Source: Gorsachius magnificus
Lineage: Eukaryota > Chordata > Aves > Pelecaniformes > Ardeidae
DNA length: 64,000 bases
Assembly (NCBI GenBank): GCA_034008185.1
Contig: CM067081.1
Coordinates: 154,224,258-154,288,257 of the forward strand
Direction: 5' to 3'
Below the pieces are notes generated by a model that was given only the letters and a program-made list of their open reading frames with translations, was not told the DNA's origin and did not search any database. Both the position numbers and the translations under genes were made by a program. Positions 49,731 through 63,684 of this stretch are shown piece after piece (within the stretch, counting starts at the first letter, position 1; each line of letters opens with the position of its first letter).

Positions 49731-52700
49731 GTGAGGCGTGGGGCCGGCGGCGGCGGGGATCCCCGCTCCGGGGAGGCCCCGGCCTCCTCCCCCCTCCGGC
49801 GGCGGGGGCGCCGCTCGCTCCGGCCGCCGGCGGTGATGCAGTGTCGGGGCCGGGAGGCTCCGCGCCTGGCGCGGCCCGCTCCCCCGCGCCCCCCCGGCGC
49901 CCGCGGCGGGCCCGGGCCCGCTCTCTCCCGGGGGCGGCCCGTCCCGAGGAGGCGGCGCCCCCGGACCCGCGGGGGCCGGGGCTTCCCCCGCTCCGCCGCG
50001 CCCTGGCGGGGGAGGGCTGGCGGGCACGGTCTGGCTTCAGAGAAGGCCGGCTCCGTGCCCCTGCTGCCGCGCTTGCCGTTACCTGGCGGCTGTGGCCGGC
50101 AAAGCTTTTGTGCGGGGGTTTTGGGGAGGGTCTCCCCCGGTGGTTTTGAAACACTCGAAATACACTTTCAGCCCGGGATTGGGCAGGGTCCCGTGCGTGG
50201 ATGCTGGCCTGGCTCACCGTTTCTGCACGAGGCGTCTGAGGAAGCGTTAACGGACAGGGCACTCTGCAGGCGTTGAGGATGTCAGGCCTCTGGTTCGTCT
50301 CTCTCTTAACATACTTCCTGTGTTTGGGGGCATATTACTTAACTTCCCAATCCCACAGAGAGCGAGCGGTACTACCTGTTTTGCTAGGGTTAAAGTGTGT
50401 GTTGCTAACGCTTCTGAAGCGTTTTCAGAAGGTGGAATGAAATGTGCCGTAACAACACAAGGTATTTTGCAGATTCGGATACTGTCGGCATCGAAGTCAG
50501 AACAAATTGCCAAATGCCATGCGTCAAGTCTGTTCTGGAGGTAAATACAGATGCCAGAAGCTCTGCCTTCCCGTTGCGAGCGTTAGTTGCTGAAGATTAT
50601 TTCAGCTCGGCTTTCCCGAGCGTGTCGGTGTAATCGGTACGGGACCTCTTATCTGTGAGCAGAGTCTTGTGGCCCTGTGGGGCGCTGAGCCCTCCAGGTA
50701 TCGGCTCCTTGCTGCTCTGTGGGGAGATCCTCCAGCAGGGAAAATGAGCTGGCTTTGATCATCAGCTCACAGCGGGGTCCAGGCTGACTCCCAACTCAGC
50801 AGAAAAAGTCTTATCTTTTTATCCATTTTATTTATTAACAGCATAGTGGATTATAGTGGAATTAATGAGTTGAGAAGTTTGACAAGTACTAGAGCTCATG
50901 CTAGGTGGATGGCCAGAAAGGAGAAATAGGGAAGGAGTCTGCCCCTATCGATGCTCGTGAGAGGTGAGATTGATTCCCTCGTCTTAAGGAGCTACTGGCT
51001 TACTTGCTGAAGGAAGGCAAAACTCAGCAGTGTGCGTGTATTTTACACCTAACCAGCGCGGTGATTAAATGCTTTGAGTAATGCAAGTCTGCTCTTAACT
51101 TTCCTGAGTAAGGAGAAACTCTCAACTAGTTGAGAAACCTAAGTATCTAAAGAGTGGGGTTTAACAAATGCATGCTTTCAGCAACAGAATGAGGTTGAAA
51201 AGCTTCTTGCTGACTTATCACCCAGATTGTGCTGGTGCAACTGTGCGTGGAACTGAATTTCTCAGTTATTTCAGCCATAAAACCCCCAAATTTCTGTGGA
51301 GTTATTTCACGAACTGGTTTATATTGTGGCCCTAGAAACAGTACTATCAATACAGCTGAGCTGAGTAAATAAACTGCAGTGCAAGAGATAGGAGAGGGGA
51401 AAGCAGTGGCAGGAAGCAGGAGATATATTTTTTTTAATCAGTTTTCGTACCAAGGGGTGGCTGTTTGTGAAGTCACTTCAAAAAATATTTTAGCCTGTGT
51501 CAGTCATTAGATTTGACTCCAAATGCTAAATTACATAGCGTAGCTTCCCTCCCCCTCACCTGAATATCTTACATCCCTGTATGAGAGCAGGGGACAGAGA
51601 GAAGCAGTCTGGTATCTGGAACACCTGCCAACCAGAGAGGTTGGTATGTCACAAGAATGGGTGCATATATTCAGGGTTAGGAAGTGTGTGTGGGTGTTCT
51701 TGTATTATTTAAAAGCAAACTTCTTATACGTTGGAAATACTGAAACATACAGGTCTCAGGCAGAGTTGGTGCTAGAATTTTTATTTTCTGATGTGGTTTT
51801 GTTCTTTAGTTAGCTAGTTCTTCCTCAAGTCGTAAGCAATTACATTTTGTTTACTGCGTAAATACCCCTATTACTTCATCTAAACCTGCACTTTTAATGA
51901 AGTTCCAAGACCAAGAAATTGCTGATACAGTTAAAATGGAAACTATCCTTAATACAAAACCAAGCCAACCTAAACTGTAATGCAAATTCAAAGTGACATA
52001 AGTCAGAAAAATACTGAAGTGTTTCTAACTGACTCATGGCTGTAATGTACGTACATGTTCTAGTGTTTTGTTTCGTTCCTTCAAGACAATGTAAAGCTTT
52101 AAGAGAATGTGAACTTTAAAAGTAACCTTGTGATGGAAGCCCATCAAGGTGCATAACCTCACTTGTTTTGAGGAGATAGCTGGAAAGGTTTTAGTCCCCT
52201 ATTTGCTTTTAGGAATTGCCATCCCAATTTCCAGAAGGATAACCTTCAGTTCTATATTCAGTTTCTAGTTTTAAAAGTGGGGTGGACAACAGGAATCTCT
52301 GACAGACCTTGAAGCAGCCTTACGCAAACTTGTAAGCTGGAGCCCGTTGGTAAAGGAGGTGTTCTGTGTCAAGATCGTAATCGGGTGCGTTTGTGTTGGT
52401 TAAAACTACATCAGCGTTGCTTATGAGTTCAAGGTTTGGGGTTTTGGAAAACAAGTTTAAGCCATGTCGTTCAACTCGTGGCCAGTTTTTAATCAAATAA
52501 TGAATTTAGTTCTTCAGAAGTTGCCTCAGTAGCGTAACTGCCGATGCTAAAAATCTTCTAATAATGAAGATATTACATAAGAGTATAATAACTGCTAAAG
52601 CATTTTTTTCCTGTATTACAATTCAAGATGAGTAAGAGTAGCTGCACATGCACTCATATAGTACATTTAGGAAACAGGTATTTCTTGGAGGCATACGGAT

Positions 52701-53635
52701 TTGAAAAGGGTAGGGGCAAGTGAATCTAGCAGAAATTTTCCTCTTCTGCTCACTGTGCAGTTGCTGGTGTTGGGAGGCCTAGGATGAGTGCTGGCGTCCG
52801 GAGGCACGTAGGTTGGCTTCTTCCCCAGGACAAATTCTCGGGACAAGAGATTGTTTGGATGGAAGGTTTTCAGAGTATTACAGGGTTGTTGATATAGTAA
52901 GCAGTGTGATACAGCTGGGAGGAAAGGCTGTGTTCCTGTTGCTAGAGATTATTTACACCAATATTAAATAATTCAAATGGGATTTTCTGTACTTGGAGCA
53001 CTGTGCCCTGAACTGCTCTTTGGAAGATGAAAATGACTTTGAAGATTGTGAAGTGAGGTCCTGAGCTGTTGGATGGTTGATCGTTTTGTAGGCGGCAATG
53101 CTGGAATTTATCCTGCATGAATATTAGTTCTATATTTAGAAACCTTAATCTTATAAAACAGATTTAAGAAGAAGAACAAAATGCATAGACTGAAAAGGCG
53201 CCTCTAACATTATAATATGAAGTATGTGGTGGGTTCTTATAAAGTAGCATAGGTACACCAAGAAAAACTGGGGTTGTTTCTGTTGCAATAAGGTTTAGGG
53301 AACCTATCCTGCTGGGAATTAGAATAACTTTTAAGTTTCTGTTTCTCTGAAGAGTTTACAATTAAATGTGGTACTTACTTGGGAAGTTGAAACTATATAA
53401 GCATTTTTTTACTTCATTGCTTTTCTAGTTTTGGGAATAGATTTTATGTTGAATCTCAATTATGTTTCATTGCGTTTGTGTTCAGTGATTGAGCTAACTT
53501 TATAGTCTGTGAATGGCAGCCTATTTAATTGTGAGGACAAGTTAAACTTTAGCTACAAGATGCTTCATATCCAGCTAATATTCTGCAGGAGTATATCTCA
53601 AAAGATAAAGTGAAATAGTTCTTTTGTTTTGCGTA
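49731..53635 (+). other. BRAF: BRAF intron 1, proximal part
   Basis: Begins with the GTGAGG donor. The CpG island extends to about 50110; beyond that it is ordinary AT-richer intron. No exon with the VWNIKQMIKLTQEH sequence of BRAF exon 2 was found, and no repeat is recognised in this section. Confidence 0.75.
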
Positions 53636-54075
53636 GTACAGGAAGGGCCTTAGCTGAATGCTATGTCTGACTTCTGGTCACGGCTTCAAGAAACACATGG
53701 TCTAGCTGAGGAGAGTCTAGAGAAGAATAACAACAGTGATCTGAAGTCTAGAAGGTCAGAGCTTTGAAGAAAGACTGGAAAAAAACCTGAGGTTGTCTAA
53801 AAAAGAAATTGAAATTGTCAAATCTGATGCAAAGAAGAATGCAAATAATTTGTTCTCCAGGCTTGTGGCGATGATTGCCAGAAGTAGTGAGCTTAAATGG
53901 TGGCAGAGGAGGTGTTTCGTGTCACTATTAGACCTTTTTCTTTATGGATAGGTATATTGAATATGAAAATAGACTTTCTTAGCTTATTTATAAAATGTCC
54001 ATTAATAGATTCTGTCACCTCCACAGGCGGTGGAGTGTGTCAGGAGTGATGGGGGAAAGTTGGTCCAGGTATAGA
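53636..54075 (+). mobile_element. ancient, decayed CR1-type LINE relic
   Basis: The plus strand follows CR1 ORF2 order in degraded form: GACTTCTGGTCACGG..TCAAGAAACACATGG, then GAGAGTCTAGAGAAGAATAACAA, later TTGTTCTCC, a degraded AGAAGTAGTGAGCTTAAATGG (CR1: AGAAGCAATGGGCTTAA) and GATTCTGTCACCTCC near the usual GGAGGTTGTGGAATC position. No frame is intact. This copy is far more diverged than the other CR1s. Confidence 0.55.
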
Positions 54076-57000
54076 AAAGACAATGACTTTGATAACCTCT
54101 CATCTTCTTTTCCTTAGGCTTGTTATGATTTATCTGTGGCAGGGTAGATCGAACATTAGAACACAACCTTGAAACACTTGAGTTTGGTGGGGATGTTAAA
54201 GAAATTTCTGCTTATGATGTTTTTCCCAAAAGGCGATAGGATTAATAGCTCTGTCCTGTGGTAGCTTGTTTGATTACACAAAACTTGCTTAATAGAGTAG
54301 CAGCTGCTTCTGAAAAGTTTTGATGTCTCAGGAGGCTTGGTTCTTGTCTCTGTGGATATCCCCAAACTGGTTGGATACAAAGTGTTTGGTACTGAGTTTT
54401 TGTTAATTTATGTTGCTATTTAAACCACTAATACTATTCCCATTTGTGTTTTGTTGTAGCTGTTAAACTCAAAGATGTCTTATTTTTAAAGCTGTTCTAA
54501 TAATATCTTTCTTGACACTTGTTTAGCCAGGAAAGGCAGTTCTTTTGTTGCACGTAGTTAAAAATACTGTAGAACAAATGGGAGTTGTGATTTTTTTATG
54601 GCAATATCTTTTGATGGTGGCTATTTTTTAAAGCAAACTGAAAAAACCCTCTAATGTTCTTAAAGCTCCAATATTCCACTTTGTTTTGTTATTTTTGTAA
54701 CAAACCTATAGTTCAGTTTTATTAATTATTTTATCTGTAGAAAATTTGACCGCGTGAAAGATTTTGGAGGGAACTTCAATTAGAAGGACATACAATTTTA
54801 TATGTGTTTCCAAGGGAAACAAAACAAGGTTTCAGATGATCATGGATTCGCTAATTCTCTTCCAATCCAGCCTTACACAGAAGCTACTTCAGGTTTAAGA
54901 GGTTTTCTGGCGACACTTTTTGGCCAAGCGTAAGTTTTATGTAAGTTTTATTTTCAGTTTGAACAACTCGCCTTTGAAGGGGGGTGTAACATACAATCTA
55001 GTAGAAATGCTCTGTCATAACCGTAGTGCCTGGCGGTTGATGCTGCTCCCTATCACTGCAGTTAGACTGAAGTCAGTCAAATGGTGCTCTGCCACCCCCG
55101 GGGGAGGGAGGATTTGCTGGTTTCTGTACCTGCGCCTGGCCGCTCACCCAACTTAGTACCACGTAGGTCCTTTCCTAAGTTGATTCAACTTACTAATGGT
55201 GAAGAAAGTTGACATGGCCTTTGCTGGGTTAGTTTTCTGCAAGCCTAGTGAACTGAATCTCCTTAACATGGCACCCAGTGAGCTCCAAAAATCTTCCGTG
55301 AGAATGTGGTTATGTGGTTAGGGAGCGTAGTGGTAGTATGGTGGATTGTCAAATTTTTTTTCCCCTCTTTCGTGTTTTTTTTTTTTTTTTTTTTAAAGTC
55401 ATCTTTGTCCCATGAAACTGTACTGGCCTTAATGTTTTATATTTGAGTGAGAAGTCTCGTTCATCTGAGGCTTCTTTAGCTGGACTTGCCAGGTTTAGAT
55501 CCTGACGCGTTAGATCCTTGTGGTCCTGAGCTTACACGTGCTAGGTTGTAGCACTCTTACTTGGTCACCGCGGATTACTTTTGAGCTTACCTTTCACAAA
55601 AATATGATTACACGCCATAGTTTTGCCAGTGTGCCAAGGACATGAAGGCCTTCTATGAGCTTCTTGTATAGTGAGAGTACTTTTCCAACAGCTTTGATCA
55701 CGTGAGAGTTCTAGGTACAATATTTAGGTTTTTGAGGTGTGAGATGTTTTTTGTAATTTTCAACTGTTCACACATTGGGGTGTGTGAACACAGCTACTTT
55801 CTCATAGCTAGTGCAGGATACAGAAGTCAGTATGCAATATATGTTTCTTTGCTTCAGCTTTTTATTATAGTTGCTCTTGAGCTTTTTGGGCATACAAATC
55901 CTCTTAATCTTCCCTCTTGCGCACAGCCCCTTTCCAAAATGATGAAATATGTATTTATGCAACTGATTTCCCCTTCTGTGACCAGTACTGAAGTTAAACA
56001 AGGCTGCTTGATGCAGAATTACATGCCTTTTATTCTTCTTTTGCTGTTTAAACTCCTTGCTGCAAACGTTTGGCTTGTCACTCCACCTTTTTAGCATTTG
56101 TATATTTTGAAGGAGCTGCACTAGTGCCTTTCTTTATTCTGTTTCTGATGACATTTTATGAATGTGGACCCTAGCAAAAGGGGATGAAACAGGCAAAGGT
56201 CCCATTTTTAACCATTCCCGTTGTCCGAAGGTGCTATCAGTTCAGGCAGGAGTTTTCAGGGAACAGTGCCGCCAGCTGTCATCCCACCACGACACTCCTG
56301 GCCAACGTGGACATTAAAGATTGGAAAACAGAACCTGTGGTCTTTTCAGAATGGAACTTACTGTGCAGTGCAAGTGTAGTGTTCAGTATCAAATCAATTC
56401 TCCAGGGTATCGATATTGAATTCAGGAGATCATAGGAGTGTGTTTGGGCACTGAAGGAAGCTTTCGTTTTTCTAGGGTTCTGATCAAGTGAGATATTTTT
56501 GTGGGTTCTCCCAGTATGCCTGCACAAACTTGAGTATGAAAAAGCAATTACATTTCTACTTGAAGGGTAACAACTTTCTTTAAAGTCTTTCATCTAGGAG
56601 GCAAACAAGTAAGGTTGTTAATAAACAAAATGTACTCGCTCTTTTAAAAAGTGTTGTGTAACTAAGTGGCTAGGAATTTTTTTTTACTGCAAAAAGGGGG
56701 ACACCAGCTCTAATATCTTCATTTGTTACATAGTGAGGCCCCTTAAACAGTGTAGTCATTAGTAAAGCTGTTGTTAAATGCACTGATAAGTAGTAAATAC
56801 TTTTCAAATGCAGTTACATTGTGTTCAGTCAACACTTTCTGATGTTTGGAGCACAGGCTTTAATTTATTTTTTTTTTACTTCATCTGAGATAAAGGGACT
56901 GTTTTGAGAGTAGGCATTTCTGAAGTCTGAGTAGCGTGTTTAGTTTTTTTTTCTCTCTCTAGTACTAGTTATTCACTAATGATGTTTGAAAAGCACTATA

Positions 57001-57614
57001 AAAACAACATGAAATAAAATGCATCATTATAACTAAGAAGTTGGTAGTATCTAGGTGTTTGGAACTGTGTGGTTGTATATTGGTGCCTCAATCTTTGAAC
57101 TGGTTTTGTAAATTTTCAACAGGTCAAACGTTCTAATTAATTGTAAGTAATGTAGATTTAAATGTGAATCTTTAGCATCACCTGAGGTAGCTTTCAGAAA
57201 GGATTTCTTTAAGCATTCTTGTAGTTTTGCTAGAATACAGTTTGTAAGTGCTAATAAAGTCTCTTATAATGTTTGTAAGCTTATATTAATTGTTGAAAAT
57301 TGATGTAACTTTTTCCAGTCTCTAGATTCAGTAGTTATAGGTTATAAGTCTTGCAGCAGGTTTTACGTTGCTAAATAGTTCTCCAATGTGATCAGCTGAA
57401 GTTTGACTGAGTCAAATGAAAATATCTTTTTCAGTGGTTTTTTTTTTTTCCCCCAGCTTTCTAAACTAGATGGTTGTTTTTGACATCCTACATGGTAGCT
57501 GTTGTATCTTGGTTTGGATTTTATTTTTTTTTATACTCTCTTAACTCTACAATGAGTGGCAAGGAGCCAATTGTGCTTTTTATATTATTTCATTTTTCAT
57601 GTTGGTACTAGGGT
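54076..57614 (+). other. BRAF: BRAF intron 1, middle part
   Basis: AT-rich intron with T-runs (for example near 55372-55394). No gene, exon or clear repeat is recognised. Confidence 0.65.
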
Positions 57615-57770
57615 TACTAAGGCAGCATGGTCTGCTGAGTAGAACATAGAATTCTATTTAGGAGAATGTGGTTTCTGTGGCAGTTTCTATTTGTGACTGT
57701 TTTCTGTGATTGGGAGCAAATTACTTTTGCTTTACAAATAAAAAAACAAGTACATTTGCTCTGTTTCAGG
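57615..57770 (+). mobile_element. MIR-like SINE, 5' part
   Basis: AAGGCAGCATGGTCTGCTGA and GTAGAACA match the tRNA-derived head of sauropsid MIR SINEs (GGCAGCATGGTCTAGTGGATAGAGCA). It is followed by a degraded GGTTTCTGTGGCAG, TGTGACTG..TTGGGAGCAAATTACTT (MIR: CTTGGGCAAGTCACTT) and CTTTACAAATAAA. The order and spacing fit one plus-strand copy. Confidence 0.65.
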
Positions 57771-60700
57771 TTTTGAGGCCTGTTTGTGATAAAAATGGGA
57801 TACCTTATTTACTTTATTGGATCACAGATATTTCTGAACAAACAGAATATATTTGTACTTTACTAACAGTTCCATATGTCTCTCATATTTTTGAACCAGT
57901 TGGTAGAAAACACACGCATAGTGTAGTAATAGTTTAGTGGTGGAATATTGCAAAGTGTATAACAGATTATTTTATAGATTGATAACATGAACTTTTAAAT
58001 AAGTGCTGATTATCTTTTCTAGATAGTCTAATTAATTGTGTGCTCTGGCAAGGAGAGAGCAGGATTAGTTCTGTAGTTCAGGCTAGATGGAGCTTATTTG
58101 TTTTGTCACTTTAATTAATGTGACCCAAGCTGTGTAAGAGCTCTGCTTGACTAGCGTTTGCTTCTTATAAGCAATTATTGTAATTAGCTGGTTGGCTGCT
58201 TGCTTTCCATCACAAATACGACTTGTATTCAGCTTAAGGTGCACAGAGAAATAGCCTGATGTGTGCATGATAGTTTGTTTTTTTTTTTAAATTTCACTAC
58301 TGTATGGATTTAACCCTTGTGAAGAATCTGTGGTAGTTACTTCTCTTAAAGCAAAATTGCATTCTTAAATAAGTTAGGAAATCTGTGTGGTTATTTTCCT
58401 TTTTTTTTTTTTTTTTTCTTTTAAATCTGTGACAGTCTAGGGAGAAGTTGTTAAATTCATAAATGTAAATACAGTGAATTGTACCAGAACTTGATCTGTG
58501 CATGATCCTCATGACTACTGAATTAGTACCAAAGTGAATAAAAGCGACTAGTAGTAATGCAACACAAAAGCCTCGAGGAATGTGGAATTAAAGATTTAGT
58601 CAGATCAAAGACAGACCTGCAACTGGCGGTTAATGATTTAAATGAAGGATGCAGGCACCTCTTATTTTTCACACTCTGCTGTTCTACTGTGGTAGAAAAC
58701 ACTTGTTAACTTTCCTTTTTATAGTGCTTGGAGGCACATTCTACTTAGCAGCAAGCAGCAAAGATGGCAGGTGATGGAAAAAGTGGGGGAATGAAAGAGG
58801 ATTGAAACTTAAACAGGAAGGCTGCTGCTTTGTGGTAGCCTGAATCCATCGAACGGTCGGCTATAGAGAGGAAAGGTGACTTTTTGCACCAGCTCAGATA
58901 GTTGCTTGAGTCCTTTGCTGAGCTGTTCCAGCACACTAGGCTGGCAGAAAACTAACTTTGACAAAGCAAACAATTTTCTGCTTGTTTAGCTTACTGAAAT
59001 GGTTCAGCCAAAGGGTTGAGTTTTGGAGAAAGAGTAAGGAAGAGACCAGGGGTAGATAGCCAAGGACAGTACATTAATTGCACCCACCTTCTAGGTTGGT
59101 GTAAGCTGCAAAGCAACCACTGCCTAAGGCTCTTGGTCACTTTGTTATTACAGAGAAACTGCTTGGTTATGTTACAAGGGTAGACTTCATTGAACTTTAC
59201 TCTTTACAATTTATCATTGTATTTTAAAAACGCTTATAAGAAGTAAGGAACATTTGAAGTCTGAATTCCTTTTGTTAAAGAAGAGAGGCAACTTAAGAGG
59301 CAGAGGCCCAACAGACTGAAAGGCTATTTATTCTGCTTTAAGAGTAGAGCTGAATGATGAGCAATTCAATTTGCATTTAGAATTAAACAAAGGAAAATAC
59401 TCAGATTATTCTCAGTTGCAACTGATGGTTTGCAAATAAATGAGAGATGGAAGAATATCAAGTAAAAACTAAGCATTAGTAACACCAGAATTTGGTGTGG
59501 TGGTAAAGAAAGCAAGTCTTTATTGAATGTGTTTGTCTTGGAATTGCAGAATCTTCCACTAATTTTTTCAATAGTTTCTACTGCTAACTTCTCAGAGATG
59601 ACACTCTTGATACTTGAGTGGTAATTTGGTCAGATGTTTCCTAGTTTTTGGGGGTAGGGACGGGGTTGTTGGGTGTTTGGTTTTGGTGGGGTTTTTTTGC
59701 TTAATGGGAACAGTGTCACAACAGACACAGTTGAAAACCCGCATTACTGCTTATTGGGGGGTGTTAAGAATTGGCCTTTCTTCCTAAAAAATGTTACCCT
59801 TTAAATGCAAAATAGTTTTAATCTTGAAGCCTTTTTAATATTTTACTAACTACTGTGCTTACAGCAGACGCCTGCTGATCACGCTACAGTATTAGCTGAT
59901 CTAGTTATGACCCCAGTCTTCAGACAAGATGGTACAAAAAATATTGTACCTCTTCTTGAGGATTTTCCTCCTTGACCATCCTATTGTACACCTTCATCAA
60001 AGCCATTCTTCATCAGTCTAGAAAAATACGTTCATAGACTTTTGTGGAAAATGAGATATCAGTTCCTTTTTCTCTTGGCTGCAGGAGTTTCTGTAGCTAT
60101 TGTTGTCCATAACTTATTTGCTATTCTGTGATTGTAAATCTTTCTGGACTCATTCTGAACTGTCTAGCTAGCCAACAGTGAAAACATGCTGTCAGAGTTT
60201 GTATCTCAGACATTGTAAAGGAGCTGCGGTAAAAATGATTCATGAACATTAATAAAAAGTTGGGGAAGATAAACTAGGAAAGGCAGCTTCAGTGTTGACG
60301 TTCATATCGCTTGTGTAAACTCTTACGTGAAACCCATTGCAAGCTCATTTTCAACTCAGTAAAGTTTTTCAGCTGTTAGTATTTTTCATACTTTTTCTAA
60401 TAAAAGGTTTAAGTACACTGTTGAAAATGTGGTAAGTATGAAGAGCCAGCAGACAGTAGGAAAAATGCAAAAGTTAACACAGTGGATATAGGAGTTGAGA
60501 GAAGCTTCCACTGCAAGATGGAGAAGAGCTAGAACCTGAAGCATAGGAAGAAGTAAAGGACAGTCCTTCCCACTGTATGTGCATGTTCCAGTGGATGATT
60601 GAGGAAAATGAAAAGCAAGCTTCATAAGAGGCAAAAAGAGGACTAGCACCATTCAAGGCTGATAAAGGGGGAAAGTGTATCAGGAAAAGATATCAAAATG

Positions 60701-63684
60701 TGAAGAAGAGGTAACGATTTTTGGCAAAGAAACTGGGGAAAAGCAAACTCCGCATCTTGACATGCGAATGCTGAGATGGGGTGCTGAGTTATTAACCCCA
60801 TTCATATATCCTCTTCCCTCACTCTAACACTTCACTTTCAAATTAGTTAAGACCTTAGTCCAGCTAAGAACAATCTCATATATGACATCTTTCTGAAGCA
60901 TTTTCTGACAAAGTGGATCCTAGCTCAGTGGACCAAACAATAGAAATGATTCTATAAGAAGAAGCCTTAAGGGACTGATTAGAGTAGTATTGGATAAGTA
61001 CCGATGATTTTGTCCTCCTTATAAAACAATTTCCAAATCAAATGCTTAATTTTTTTACTTTTTATTTTTTTTAAAATTACCTAGTTGGTTCTATCAAAGT
61101 ATTCTGCATCATCACCGAGGGTGATAATCCAAATGCAGGACATACTGTACCTGGACAAATAATGGATTTTATTTTTTTTTTTTTCCTTTACAGAATAAAT
61201 TTGAACTCTTAGGCATCTTCTACCAGACGTGAATCATAGAGCTTAGAGTTGGGATGTGCTGCAAGATTTGAGTACTGACGCCAGGTGCAAAAAGTGTAAA
61301 AGATAATTTGCTGTCTCAGGCACTGTGTATTTTGACAAGCAGCAAAAGATGCAATAATAACTTTGTGGTTTATAGCCTTGCGTCTGTGGAGCCATAGTCT
61401 TCCCTGAATAGAATAGATCTAGGCTTCCACTGTGTTTGACTTGCCTGTGGCTTGAAATAGGTCGTCATCTTTATTACATTGCAAGGGAGTGCTTATTTGC
61501 AAAATTAATGCACAATTATCCGCAATAGGCAGATACAAGTTGATATATTCCAGTATGTCTGGAATCTTTCCAGTCTTCTGGCTGCCTGTGTCCATGTTAG
61601 CCTGCGTCAGCTTCCTTGTGTCAGCAGCGCTAAAAGCAGAATCAAATCTAATCTCTTGTGATAGAGAATAACCTTAACCTAACACCACCAGATAGGACAG
61701 AAAAATTTATTTCAGGCTTTTTTTGGAAAAATGATAAGGTTATCCAAGCTGTAAAGGATTCATTACTTTTTTGTGGAACTACAATGAAGCAGTGTGCCTC
61801 AAATATCCGTGCTGCTTCCTGTGGGTAGGGACTGGACTTGCCTGTGGACAGTATTAGGTGCGTTGCAGATTTACTTCAGAATACATTAAGACTTCTAGCA
61901 ACTGTCTCTTAGGCTGGCATCGATTTTTGTATTTCTGCAAGATACTTGGTGGTTGTGGTTTTATGTTTTCCTACAGGCGTGGAGTTTCATAAGCGTAGTG
62001 GAGTGCTCATAAGAGTGAAGAAAAAAAAAAAGTTCTTTCTTAATGACCAGCAGGCTTCTGCAGTTTTCTTTTACTTCTAGAAAAAGTGTGAAAAAAGTGT
62101 GGATAAAGGGATCACTGTGAGATCTCGAGGGAATGGTATTAGTGTGTATGCATTTAGCTTGAAAAATGTGGGTTTGTTCTGTTTTCTAGGAACAAGCTCT
62201 TTGGTCCAGAACTGATTGCTAAAAGGATTCTGTATTTCATGGTTTTGCTGTCTCTGTTGTTAGGTGGCACTTTGCTGCTGTCCTGGAATGTACATGCTTA
62301 TGGGGAATGAGACACTTATAAAAGTTGCCTAGGATTTTAGTATACTTAAGTTTTATTTGGACAGTTCAAGGAAATCCATACGTCTGTGAGTGCTTCTGAA
62401 CTCAAGAGATTTAATTCTGAAGAACCTAGTGTTTCAGGGCTTTTTCCATGGAAATTATGGGGATATGTCTAGGCTCAATGTCTGTAAGACTGAGCTGGTG
62501 CACGTGATGCAAACAGCTGAGATGAGTTATCTGAACAAGTAGGTGTGTGAGTAGAAAAGCCAGGATGAGGCTGCTGGCCCTGCTGGCTGTGTAAGGGCAA
62601 CAGGTATGGTGTATTTTTTGTGAGGTCCGCCTCAGCTGGGGGTGCTGTAGTGTGCAGAAGCAGACTTTTTTTGAGTCGCATGAGGTCACTTGCACAGAGC
62701 ACCAGTTCCAAATTCCAGTTAGGAAAAGGCTCGAGTTCCTTCAATTGAATTGAAGTAGTCATAGATCCTGCGTGGTAGGATGTGATACACTTGCACTGAG
62801 GTTGATTGTCAAGGAGCTAGCTAGGTAAGGGATACTCTGGACCACAAAAAAAAAACCTGTATAAGCATATTCACTGATATGGGAAGCCAGAAGCTAAGTT
62901 TTCTATACGTAAAAATAAGTAGAAGTTGCCACTTGAAGGGAAATTTTGAACCTTGGAAATTTGCCATGGCATACGTGTTCTTCTGTGTACTTGATTAGGG
63001 ATAGAATGTGCTAGTCAATACTAGATTTGTGAAAGTTTTTTCAGCTTGTCAGAAGACTTTTGATGAATATGGCACATGAAATAGGTTTTTCATTTCTGTG
63101 AGCAACAAGTAATGATTTGTTGCTATGGTTGACTTTGATAAATTTCCTTCTGCCTTCAGCATACTTTTGACTGTGTGAACAGCTTTTCTAAGATGATAGA
63201 AACCCATATTAAATTTGCCTGTAAGATTCACTTGTGGAAAGGCTCTGGCTTTAGTGCACAGATGTATAGTAGGGAATTCAGGGCACTTTTTTCAGCTCCT
63301 CTGAGCAATGTCATCTTCTGCTACACTTTTAACTTCAGCTTCTTCAGATGAAGACATTTTCGCCATAGCCTGGCAATAAGTTTCAAATTTTTTCTATTTT
63401 ATTCATTAGACACTCAGTTTTTGCTCTTATCTTGATATTAACTTAGCAGGAAGATTTCTGCCCTCTTTAGGGGCTGTTTGATTCTTTTGCCAGCATGTCC
63501 TAAATAACATGCTTCTGTTGTGCATATTGCTGTTGCTCAGTTGTATTTGTTATTCTGTATCTTTAAGAGAAGAGAGAAGCAAGGTTGTGGTTATGGCACA
63601 AAATAGAAAATACCATATGGCCAAGGAAGTTATTCATTATCAAGCCTCAAAAAAAAGTATTTGGAAACTCATCTGACAGGGATT
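57771..63684 (+). other. BRAF: BRAF intron 1, distal part in window
   Basis: AT-rich intron sequence with several T-runs (58270s, 58400s, 61170s). No exon, gene or clear repeat is recognised; open frames are short and without domains. Confidence 0.65.

Noticed and set aside
49758..49790. GDPRSGE, similar to the expected GDPAIPEE of BRAF exon 1
   Set aside because: Only partly similar and no splice donor follows it; could be chance. Kept as a question in the BRAF finding rather than used to extend the exon.
49407..50276. 289-codon open frame starting upstream of BRAF and reading through its exon 1
   Set aside because: The true start is the MAALSS methionine at 49572 and the donor at 49731 ends the exon; the rest is promoter and intron.
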